Shown: in pieces, positions 12,558 to 23,434 of the stretch | How positions within the stretch are numbered: the stretch's first letter is position 1 | How the letters are laid out: each line of letters begins with the position of its first letter | Assembly (NCBI GenBank): GCA_964019415.1 | Contig: OZ025870.1 | Span: 4,631,915-4,695,914 of the forward strand | Reading direction: 5' to 3' | Length of the DNA: 64,000 bases | Source: Ianthella basta | Taxonomy: Eukaryota; Porifera; Demospongiae; Verongiida; Ianthellidae | The notes under the pieces: generated by a model | The model's input: the letters and a program-made list of their open reading frames with translations, nothing else | The model's database searches: none | What the model was told of the DNA's origin: nothing | Made by a program: the position numbers and the translations under genes

Positions 12558-15208
12558 ATGGAAGAAGCAGTGCGGCGTGGAGACCTGAAGGCAGTTGAAG
12601 AGTGCATTTGATTGCCTGTGTTATTCTCATCACCAATGGCTGCAATGTGAACTGCTGTGATCATTTCCATATTGGCGGTGGCAATTTTGATGAGTACGCA
12701 CCCCCTTATGGCTGCTACAATTACAGGCCATAAAGAAATAGTGAAGAAACTCATTTTGGCAGGTGCCCAGGTTGGGATGGTAGACTATTTTGGTAACACT
12801 GCCCTTCACTTTGCTGCCAGAAAGGATCACATTCAGTGTGGTGTGCTCCTGGCTGAAGGTGGTGCCAGTACGAGGATCAAGAACAAGGATCGTTCATCTA
12901 CTCCCCTTGATGTAGCCCAATCAGAAGAGTTTGTGGAAGCCATTGAGCAGGTTGCTTCTTTCACTACTCGAAAAACCCTCTGTATCATTGGGAATGCAGG
13001 TAGTGGAAAGAGCACTATCATTGCAGCTCTTCAAGCTGAGAGAAACTCTTTTCTTGACAAGATCGTCAACCGTTTTAGGAGAGTGGATGACTGTCGCCAG
13101 CGCATAGCTGGCATTGAGACAATTTGCCATTACAGCCAGAGGTATGGGGAGGTGCTCTTCTTTGATTTTGCTGGCCAGCATGAATACCATGGCCCACACC
13201 AGATGTTCCTGGAATCACTCCTCAGCAATGCAGGAGTGTCGATGACCCTCCTACTTGTGGTGAAGGCAACAGAAGAGGAAGAAGCCATCTTGCACCAGCT
13301 CCATCGCTGGCTGACCCCACCTGATGGCCACTGCTGCCAGTTCTCCTTAAGTGATTGTCATTGGTCGCTTCCTGGATGCGGTGAAGTCCAAGAATAAAGC
13401 CATTGCCAAGTTGACCAGGTGTGTCGAGGCAGCTAAAAAGTATCTGGAAGGTTCACCTATAGAGATTGTTGGCAGATGTTTCCTTAACTGCTGTCAGCCC
13501 CAATCTGCTGGCATTGACCAACTGTGCAGGCACCTCGAGGAGATTCCTGTTCCTGAGTTCAGAGCCACACACACACAGTACAGCCTTCCCTGGGTCTTGT
13601 CTCAGATCAAGTCAGCCTTCGAAGCCCAAGCAGTGCAGCTGCAGGAGTTCTCCAAATGGACACAGGACAACTGCTACATCCTTCCTCAGACCATGCCACC
13701 TCCAGAGGAGGTGTGTCAAGACCTGTCAGCTGCTGGCCATGCCCTCTACCTCCCAAATAAGGAAGATCCCCCCAAGGGCTGGCTGGTGCTGGACCTTCCC
13801 AGCATTCTCCATGATGTGTATGGGACTCTCTTCTCCCAGTCTGAAGACATCGCCAATGAGATTGGTCTTGTCCACCATCAGCACCTTGCCAGTCTTTTAG
13901 GACCTTGATGTTGAGTTCATCCAACAGCTGCTGGTTGGCTTGGAGTTCTGTATTCCTGTTGACCCATCAGTTCTGAAGGTGGAAGTGAGCAAACTGACCC
14001 AGAGCCAAAACACAAGCGGATGGCTGTTCTTCCCCGCCCTCATCTCTACAAAGCCTCCTAAGTTCAGATCAGAAAACCACCCCCCTCAGAGTGCCAGCTG
14101 TCTCTGTTGGCAGCTTGGGACCTCCAAGAAGCACTCCATTTCTGCTCATGTTCTCCAGACCATCCTCCTCTGTCTGGCTGCTCACTTTGTTGTGAAGCAA
14201 CATGATGAAGAGGGTGTCCAAAGGCACTGCTGCAGCATCTGGTGGAATGGGATTACGTGGCAGTCAAGAAAGGGTGTCGACATAACTGTCCAAGTCACCA
14301 ACAACAGGGTAATTTGAGTTGTCAGTACAAGTGACATTTCAGCTGACAGATCATTCCATTACCTGTCAGATGTGATCAGTGACATCATTTCAGTGGTCCA
14401 TTGACTGTCCCCCAATTTGGCAGCTGCAGTGTACATTGTACGCCTGTATAAAATGGCTGCCTTGCGTGGGGATACCACAATTCCTCCCCGTAAGGAGCTG
14501 TTTCCTGTGGAGGACATTAGAAATGCAGTCACTGAACACGAGGAGTATACTCTATCTACTACGAATAGCTCCGGCTGTTCCACTGAATTGCCAGTGTCTG
14601 ATCTCTTTGGAGGATGGACCCCCTCTCTGGAGGACGTTGTAAAGATCCTCTGGATCCAGCCTGAACCAAGCCAGCCTCAGTCGCCAGCTGAACTAGGCGA
14701 GACCCCTAACACCCCAGCTTCAGCCATCCCTCCATCCACTCCCGCAGCAACAGCAACTGACCCTTTGACAACTCAAGCTGCAGCAGTTTCTGACTGTTTT
14801 GACTGTTCACTGTCTCCCTCTGCATTGTCAGTTGACCCTCTGCAAACTTCCAGTTCACCACTCCATCCCGCACCACCCATTCCCTTGGGTGCCCAAGCCC
14901 TCCTGGACACCTCAGCTGTGCCCACTCTGGATGATGTGAATGAGCTGATTGTCACTCAAGTCGCAGCCAAATGGCAGAACCTTGCCATCAAGCTGGGAGT
15001 GAAAGACTTTCTCATTGACGTTATTTCAAAGAACAACCATCATGACTGTGAGGAGGCATGTCAGGACATGCTCAAGCGTTGGCTGAGAGAGGAGCAGCAC
15101 ACTGGAGGAGAGGAGAGGACGTGGTCCACTCTCCTGACAGCACTGAGCAAAGCTGACTTTGAAGAACTGGAGTGGAGCTTGCGGAGAGAGCACTTCTGTG
15201 ACTGGTAG
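12558..15208 (+). pseudogene. ANK-Roc-COR-Death, gene 2 (heavily decayed)
   Basis: The conserved ATG at 12558 opens 17 codons (MEEAVRRGDLKAVEECI) and then hits TGA at 12609. That stop is at a deletion junction which removed most of the ankyrin half. Homology resumes at ILITNGCNVNC, with a frameshift near 12700. The Roc part is well kept: GNAGSGKST, then DFAGQHEYHG. A small deletion near 13318 shifts the frame, and CAA has become TAA at 13348-13350. A 2-nt deletion near 13896 and two nonsense codons (14315-14317 and 14402-14404) follow. The linker and Death domain to 15208 are open, ending HFCDW. The protein is most like gene 4 or 8. It cannot make a full product; a short Death-domain fragment is conceivable only if separately transcribed. 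Confidence 0.9.
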
Positions 15209-17640
15209 TAGTTTCTTTGTGAACTATTATTGCATATTTTGCTGGATCTGCACCATCTATATTTTGTTAAAAGAACATGTTAAACTTTTGTTTGAATTAT
15301 TCTCGAGCACTTTTGGTTTGTAGTAAATCTAAAGAAGTTTAGTTTTGTATGCACAAATCAAACCTACTTCTATATTCACTTTTTGAAAACAGGTTTTTGG
15401 AATAGCATCTTCATTCATTACGATTACGCTTTGTAAAGAATGTTTATTTGAAGAGTGCAGTGATTGCAATGATTCTGTACCTGCATCCAAGTTATGTGAA
15501 ATTCCTCAATTGCGTATGCATGTGCATGATTGAGAGCTCCAGCTAGCCATACTATCAATCAAGCACCTGTACATAGCTATATAGTAGCACACATTAAGCA
15601 CATGCATGAAAGAGCTATAGCATGCACAGATATATTTACATACTTCATGCAGTAACAATAATAGTATAATATTATTGTTACTACATTCACTGATGAAGGT
15701 GACCGTAGAGTCACCAAAACGTCTGAACAATTGTTAACTTGGGCTAGTGTGTAACAAGCGATGTGATGAACTATAATATTATATAGTGTTAATGGATCCA
15801 GACCGGACCATGCAGAGTGCAGTGCCATTTGTGTTTTTCATTAAGTTATAATTATTGTAGTCATGGGCGCACTTGCATGTGTTCCATATGTTGGTATCAC
15901 TATCGCATGTGCATGCATTATTGCATGCAGATGATGATTCATCAGACTACTCCAAACACAAAAAAATTATACATGCACTATAGTGCTCTTATCCATGCAT
16001 GCATGCCTTGCATGCACTGGCCCCACGTGCACATGTACAGCCACGCCACTCTTTTTACCACCGGCCAGTAATCTAGTCTATTAGCGTGCATGCTAGACCC
16101 ACTGCATTCACTTTGCCTTTTGAGGGTAAGTGTCCTGGCCCAGAGGTGGTGTGGTTACAGAATTCAAAACAATTACATATTATGTAAACATACTCAGTTC
16201 AATTCAACATTATGTGAGGTTTTGGTTCATGCATGCACGTGCATATGATCACCTGGCCCCACAGCTCTGTCACTCTTTTCACCAGCTGTAATGTAGTCTA
16301 TTAGCGTACATGTACATGTGTAATATGAAATGGCGCAATTAGTTGCTGTATAGAATACTATAAGATGTACAGGTATAGCTACCAAGCATCTGTACAGGGA
16401 GAAGGGAAGCATATGCATGCAACAACAGCATCAATGACCAGGCTTGTGTTGTCTGATCTATTAGCATAATACCCACTGTCTCATTCGTTTGCTCCTCTAG
16501 AGTAGATGAGTAGGGGAAGATGGAGGCATAATTTCTATATACCTTCAATGATCATTACTGCTCATCTCCAAAAGGTGGTACAGGTGCAGCCCATCATCAG
16601 AAGGGGAGCACTGCACACATGCTTCTCAATGTCAAGTTAAATTGATTGCCATAAGCATCAGTCATTAGCGCAGCGTTATAGTTATATTCTTTGAAGGACA
16701 CTGATCTATTGATGATGGTGGTGCTACCATGCCTTCTAGCAATTGTGCCATAATCCCAGATGCAGAAGGGTAATTAGCTATTGGACCAAGGGGTCGCTTA
16801 ATGTACTGAAATCTCATACACAGTATGTGGCTGAAATCCGACTGGAATATCGAAATCCGAAATCTGAAATACCCCAATGATTGTGCACTGCTGGAAAATT
16901 CACCATTTATTTACAAACAAGGGAAGAAGATCATGACAACTTAGCTGCTTTCATATAATATATGTTGTCCTTTACAATCATGTAAAAACTATAAAGTTTT
17001 GTGGTCTCTTATATGTGGCATGCGAGATTTAACTGAGGCATTATAATGAATATGAACATGCATGATCTGACTTAGTGTGTAATTGGCATATCTATTAAAT
17101 TTTGTTTTTATCCCTGCTTTAGTACACTTAGTTAGTTACACATGTGTTGGTGCTACATTGGATCAATTTGGGTCCTATTGTTCTGCATGATGCATGATGC
17201 ATCTTAGTCGTTGAATTGGAAAAATATAATCCTTAGGAAACGTCTTATGTACATGTGTAATATGAACTTGCTCAATAGTTTCTGCATACTAGAAGCTGTG
17301 AAATTAGTGCATGGTCCAGTTGAATCTTCAGCATGCATGATTTTGATGATGTCATCATGAAATGACGCTATATTCCTAGTAATATTAAGTTTGTACACAC
17401 AACAGTGGGATAGGATGAAAGCGGCAAGGATGTGTGATTTGAGCATCTTATGCAAGAACAGAAAGAAGAACTAATGGAGATATAGCTATATATAGGATAT
17501 TGATGGCGGATGTCTCAGTAGCATAGAGCGTACCTATCATAGCTATTACTATTTTAGCCACATGCAAAGTTCACACTCCGCATTCATTGAAAGGCGTAGC
17601 TACATCACAAATCGCGATCGATCACAGACAACTGACATGT
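15209..17640. other. 3' flank of gene 2
   Basis: The first part (TTGCTGGATCTGCACCATCTATATTTTG) is a 3' UTR type shared with genes 4 and 8 and also found downstream of genes 5-7. No coding region is seen. From about 17390 the sequence matches 2990-3140, upstream of gene 1, which marks the left edge of the second two-gene module. Confidence 0.55.
15690..15722 (+). other. Hammerhead-like core (degenerate)
   Basis: CTGATGA is followed by a strong stem (GGTGAC/GTCACC, five-base loop) and then AAAACG, where a hammerhead core would have GAAAC. The layout is that of the ribozyme motifs reported in Penelope-like retroelements. Flanking stems I and III are not evident, so this is a decayed or coincidental match. 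Confidence 0.3.
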
Positions 17641-17879
17641 TCTGCGGAATTCCATCACAATACTAAATTGCCAGCTACGTAGCTAGCTAGCTTTAACTAT
17701 TCAATGAATTCTCACACAGTAGATAGCTAGCTAGCTAAGTGGTCACGGGACCAACTAAGTTCGTGAAACGTCTTTGTGGAACTCACAAAACTACTCCCTG
17801 AGTCCTAGCTCTCTCCACTTCAAATGTCACGAAGTACGTATTATATACTTTCCAGAAAGCGCACAACGTTGGTACTGTA

Positions 17880-18032
17880 GGTTTCGCCTAGATAGTCTGG
17901 CTGCCTCGCGATCGCCCCGGGCTCTTACATAAAAGCCGTGAGCCTGTATGTGTGTGGTCCTTCGAACCAAGGGCGTGGCTCGGAAAGAAGGAGGTGGTGG
18001 AATGGCAAAGTAACTACTCCCAACAGAACGGT
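17880..18032 (+). promoter_or_regulatory. Putative promoter and first exon of gene 3
   Basis: This is the copy of the block upstream of gene 1: ACATAAAAGCCGTGAGCC, GGGCGTGGC, then CAACAGAACG|GTACGTG with donor GT at 18031. The matching acceptor is at 23400-23401, which would make a 5.4-kb 5' UTR intron inflated by transposon insertions. Confidence 0.4.
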
Positions 18033-18523
18033 ACGTGCTCTTGCCTAAACGTGTGTTGCATTGTGTGTGTGTGCGTGCGTGCGCGTGTGTTAGCACGGCG
18101 TTAGGGATCAACATAACTATAGCTACACGTAGCTTAAAGGTGAAGCGGAGTATTTCAGGTCACCGTTGGTCTTCGTATTGGCCCTTGTCCTATTCAATGG
18201 CTATCCGACGGCTGCCACCGCATAGGTCCTTCACTGTTGCCCTGTGCCCGTTGCAGAAGCCACGTTGATCTTGGTGGTTGACCGCAGTTATGCCAACTAT
18301 TGCTACAGTGACTGAGTTAGACTAAGTGAAAAGCTTTAATAGCGTGCCCATGCGAAAAGCGGTCAGAATGCTTCAAGATCATTTTGCTGAAGTTGCATAG
18401 CTACCCCGCTGCGTAGTTCATTCATGCGAATTGCCTTCCACCTTCTTGCAACCAGCTACTGTGTGGACCTGTGAATCCATACGCACTGTACTGTGCTGAC
18501 AACTTTGTGTACATGTGGTTAAC

Positions 18524-18525
18524 TT

Positions 18526-18571
<46 letters not shown>
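18524..18571. repeat. (GT)n microsatellite
   Basis: This GT tract in the left arm of the second copy of the large palindrome is shorter than its 4072-4208 counterpart. Confidence 0.9.
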
Positions 18572-18572
<1 letters not shown>

Positions 18573-18862
18573 CACTTTGCTGGTGTGTGTGCTGACTGCA
18601 AGGGGACACAGTGCGTGCTGGTGTGTGAATGTGTGTGCGTATTACTGACATGTATGCAGAAAAGCTATAATGGAATTTTGAAACAAGTGAAGCTGTATGC
18701 TGTGCTCATTGCATATGCATACATTGCATGACATGAAAGCACTTGCATCTTTTGCAGCTCTCTTATTTAATTACTTAGAGAAAGATGCTATGATATAATG
18801 GAGTTTGAAATGCACACATCAGTGGTTCGTTTTAGATTCTAGTAGAACCTTTCTGCATATAA

Positions 18863-20609
18863 GGGTGTGTAAAAATGTTTCCTCCAAAAACAAGGGCAGA
18901 TGTAGGGATGGTACAGTGTGTCGCTAAAGGGCATGGCAAACCACCTGGCGGAAAAACCGTAGGAACAAGAGGGAGGGCCAGTCCATGCAAAGAGGAGGGC
19001 CAGCCTGTCCATGCAAAACACCCAAATCATTAACATTCGCTGACTTTGAATACATTCAGTGCACAGTAGATTGAGTAGCAAGCAAATTGCAGGGACCACC
19101 TGGTGGAAAGAGAAGATAGTGCACAGCAAAGCAGAGAGAAGGGCAAATTGTAAGGCTGTACATGTAGGCGTAAAGGGGAAGCTGAATAGTCGGAATAGTT
19201 ACGCAGTAACTAGTAGGAAGTGCGGCAAAATGTTGCCAGATGTAGGGATGGTGCACTGAATGTATTCAAAGTCAGCGAATGTTAATGATTTGGGTGTTTT
19301 GCATGGACAGGCTGGCCCTCCTCATTGCATGGACTGGCCCTCCCTCTTGTTCCTACGGTTTTTTCGCCAGGTGGTTTGCCATGCCCTTTAGCGACACACT
19401 GCACCATCCCTACATCTGCCCTTGTTTTTGGAGGAAACATTTTTACACACTCTTGTTTCTTGACTTTTTATGGAATGCAAATTTCAGATGGGCAACGGCT
19501 GGTCTACTTGAAAGGTTTCCAAACAACAGTGGCAACAAAGGAATCAATGCATGTGCCCCGAATGCATGGCAGGCCTAGGGTGTGTAGCACATTGTGGGAT
19601 GTGGCTGGGTGGGCAACCTAGGGTAAGCTGTTGTGGGTGTGTGCAAGATGTATTACTTCTGTTTGGATAGGCTATCATGTTGCCAAGTTAGCTGTGATAA
19701 GGCTAGGACAGCAGAACAGAGGGGGGGGGGGGGGGGGGGACTAGGGGGGCTGTAGGAAATCGTGGTGATAGGCAAGACTAGCAACGGAGTAACACCCACA
19801 ATCCCAATCATATTTCGCTGCCACTCCGACTACATATATACCCACACTACAGGGGGCCCCTACATGCAGAGCTGCACTATACCTACATCCTTGAATGCAG
19901 GATGCTTGCGAAGTGGAACCGAAAGCGACAGCTAGCTCTGCACCGCCAAACAAACGCGGAAATGGCGGCCGGAAGCAATCGCGCAATAAATGAAAATGGC
20001 TGCCAAGTGGCAAGAATGCGGAGAACCTTCGAAATGGTGCGCGGGCGAATGGCGGTTGAAGCATGTCCCGTATGCACCCTGGAACATCTGACCGCGTTGT
20101 GGAACTAATGACTGTAACACAACTGAAAGGACTAGGCGGCTGGAGAAACAACAATGCAGGCTGGTTACAACCGGTTGCCAATTACGTCATGGAAAAATGG
20201 CGACCCGTAGCTATGGGCACCTTAGACCGGAGAATCGCCACATGCCATACTACGTCGCAGCATTCCCTAACCTACAAAAGGCACTAGCCAGGAAAGGGGC
20301 GAGAAGAACTGCGGATGAATTGTTGTCTTACTCTTTGTCATTCGTGAGCTACAGCTGACGGAGAAGAAGAAAAAGAAGAAGAAGAAGAAGAAGACAAAAC
20401 ACAGAAAATTACGACGACGATTTCTACCCGATGGCGCACTTGCACTTAGAAATAAAGTTAGCTCTGAATACTGTACAGCCTCCCTTCTTCATAGACGGTT
20501 TCTTTCGCCGGCTCTTACTTCTGTTTAGGAGTAGCGCGACTTTTGTTTGTATTACAGCATACAAACAACCACCACCATCCCTACATAGACAGCACTACCG
20601 TGCTGTCTG
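18863..20609. mobile_element. 1.75-kb insertion with foldback head
   Basis: The sequence interrupts DNA that is contiguous near 4520 in the first module. It is flanked by ATATAA on both sides (18857-18862 and 20610-20615), a plausible target duplication. Arms of about 203 bp (18862-19064 and 19251-19453) are near-perfect reverse complements. A G19 homopolymer lies at 19721-19739. The right end carries an 8-bp hairpin (GACAGCAC-tacc-GTGCTGTC, 20588-20607) followed by CTGA. No transposase is seen. The hairpin and CTRR-like end hint at a Helitron relative, but the spacing is not canonical, so the class is open. AATAAA occurs at about 20449. Confidence 0.6.
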
Positions 20610-20875
20610 ATATAAGCGTATGCATTAGGATCTGTACATGTATGTAGTGTCATGTCTGCTCATCAGGATTGCACACACATTAACAGCACATGCACACACA
20701 CACATACACAACACACACACACACGGGGCAAAACATCTCCTTATTATAAGACAACAGTACAAAAATAAGGAAATGGAGTCATCGGAATAACAGTTATTGT
20801 CTACATGTTGAGGGACACATGGCACAAATTAAAACTGTTAAATGACTCTTGGTTGGGTTATTAGTAGTGGCAAGA

Positions 20876-21022
20876 GTGTATGCATATGGGGATCATGTGT
20901 ATGCATACGGGGATCATGTGTATGCATACGGGGATCATGTGTATGCATACGGGGATCATGTGTATGCATACGGGGATCATGTGTATGCATATGGGGATCA
21001 TGTGTATGCATATGAGGCGTGG
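20876..21022. repeat. 21-bp minisatellite
   Basis: About seven tandem units of GTGTATGCATACGGGGATCA plus T. The period is a multiple of three, so it gives open frames of a seven-residue repeat on both strands. Nothing suggests that these are genes. Confidence 0.9.
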
Positions 21023-21079
21023 GTTGTCTGTATGCATATGGACGGTGTATGCATGTGTATGCATATGGAATAATGAGTA

Positions 21080-21665
21080 GTGTGTGTCTGTGTGCATGTG
21101 ACACTGTCAACTGGTGAGACAAAAGCTTCTTGATCTTGAGGTACTGCTCCATGGTTGTGTGTCACTGACAGATCCACAGTGCTGTTACTGGGACTTTTGA
21201 GCCAGACCATCTTACCAACCGTGGTAGCACTGCTTCAGCTCTGCTCTCCATGACCAGTTCATTCTGCTGTGCGGTAGTAGCAGGGGGCCGTTGGGGATAA
21301 TTCCCTTCCAACTGCCAGCCGGTGGGGACACTCGCGTCCCTCATTCGCCTGTCGGGGCCCTGCCAGCTCCGAGTCAGGGTGCTGGTACGCCTGACAGACC
21401 GGTGCGTTGTGATAGTCGCCTGTTCCAGTGATCGTCGGGGAGGCCGTTCGCCGTTACGATAGATAGCCAAAAGTTCGCACCTCGGATGGGTTGCCATTCT
21501 CTGCTTCGTCCTTTGTGAGGCTCAGACTTTCTCTTCCAGTGCTGCCTAAACGATCGTTCTGGAGTTGTAGGCTCAGACTGGGCGTCTTTCAGGCACAAAC
21601 TTCTAGCGAAACTGACTGTCTTCCAACACTCGATACCTCGCGGCAGCCATTTTGGCGATGTCGTC
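21080..21665. other. GC-rich unclassified insertion
   Basis: The sequence replaces the CA tract found in the first module's right palindrome arm. It is clearly more GC-rich than its surroundings. On the minus strand it begins near 21653 with GCCAAAATGGCTGCCGCG and has two overlapping arginine-rich open frames (21374-21685 and 21162-21497), neither with a recognisable domain. It may be part of a transposon or a promoter with a first exon; no family is assigned. Confidence 0.4.
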
Positions 21666-23434
21666 ACACACACACATGCACACACACATCATGTTAACCA
21701 CATGTACACAATAACGTTCACAATGCACAACTGTGCCAGTAGCTAGTTGCAAGAAGGTGGAAGGCAATTGGCACATATGAACTTTGGATATAGGCATGCA
21801 ACTTCAGCAAAATGATCTTGGAAGTGCTTTACTTTTTGCATGACAATAGCTGTTGAGTAGCCATTGAACAGGAGCATTTGAAGGAGCCATTGAACAGGGG
21901 GCCAATATATACGAGGACCAACAGCAAGTTTTGTGGTTGTATTCAGTAGGCACAAGACTCAAGGCAACGATCTCCATTCGATTCCACTGAGAATAGGTTG
22001 CCAACGTCCAGCGCCAGCATCCAACAGCGTTCTCCTGAGACTTCATGCACTAAAATGGCGACGTCTCATTTCCCATTTCCCATTTCTTCGTTCCTACTTT
22101 TAGTAGGACCCATTGAATGCGCACTTGCAGAGGTGTTATATGAAAATGGGGACCCCCAATTTTGGCAGCGATAAATGTGCCCCCCCCCCTCCCCCGTATA
22201 ATCAGGCATCTCCTACAGAGATGAGTCTCACGTGCTTGAACCAACATTGATCTGTGGTGACCAGTGCATAAGTAGAGTTTGACAGGGTTAGGCTTAGGCT
22301 TGACAAAGGCCAACAAACTCTTGCTCTAGCTTTGAGGAAACGTTCCAAGTTTTTCTAGTGGGGGATCATCATTCTTGGTTCATGGGGCAGTACAGCCTCA
22401 TACCCAGGCCTGGGTATGAGGCTAGAGGCCGTACTGATACGCAAGTACAAGTGTGGCAATGCATTCATTGAATTCTCATGTAAGTTGGCCAACTGTGATT
22501 GATGGATAGCACAATAGCAAGTAGTGAGTTGAAAAGGATATCAATAGTTAAATGGCTGTAAGTAATCATATACAATTGTTACAAAACCAGTGTTCATCTA
22601 AGCTTGGCATCTTTTCCATACAGACCAGCACACTTTAAGTGAACCCAGCGTTAACACAAATCACATTGCACCACGTTGCCTCACGTCTCTGGTGTAACAC
22701 TAAGTGTGCTTTCAAATGACTGCTTTGTCTCACTTACCTTTAATAACACCCTAGTATCGTGCCTTAATGCAGCATTCCTATTGTTTCTTTGTTCATTTTA
22801 TCCGATGTGTGACAGTACACGTCTCTTACATTACAAATGGATCATTGTCAGTGAACTAGCATGGTATTTGCCGGCCAGATTGACTTGTACTCACTCTTGA
22901 ACCCGACTGTCACCGGTGGTGTCACATGAAAATGGATTTTGGGGACAATAAATGTGGGGCCCCTGTAGAACAGTCGTAGAGTACGGCTACATAGTTTGGG
23001 ATTGTCAAGTAATGTTGAAGCCTTTTTTCTAGATTCTTCACACTACCATCAAACAATGTGAAGTGGACACTATTTCTCATTGAATTATTCAACATTGCAA
23101 CCATAGTGGGCTAATATTTGGTGCAGTTGCTATTGCATACATCAATATCACCCATATAAAGTTGGTGACGGCGACCTAATTTTGTTCACTTGAAGGTTCT
23201 GTGCTAGGTAAGACATTGGAGCTTCAAATTACTATTTTCAAAATTACCTTGCCTTACCTTAGCATTCTGAAGCATGGGACCAGAGAGACCAGAAATACCC
23301 TATGATGAGAAGTAGCCCTGGTTGCCTCACAATTTAATTGTATTAAACTAGTTTAAACAAATTTAAGTATTCTCTTCAATTTCTCCTCCATCTACCTATA
23401 GGTATTAGGTATACGTAGCTAAGGTGCTCCAGAA

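Noticed and set aside
19859..20287. Overlapping frames on both strands in the 18.9-20.6 kb insertion
   Set aside because: They are short, with no domain, and contradictory on opposite strands; treated as non-coding parts of the element.
20860..21022. CRISPR-like array
   Set aside because: The repeats are directly adjacent with no unique spacers, and the genome is eukaryotic.
20849..21152. Repeat-protein frames with a seven-residue period
   Set aside because: They come from a 21-bp minisatellite that is open in several frames on both strands.
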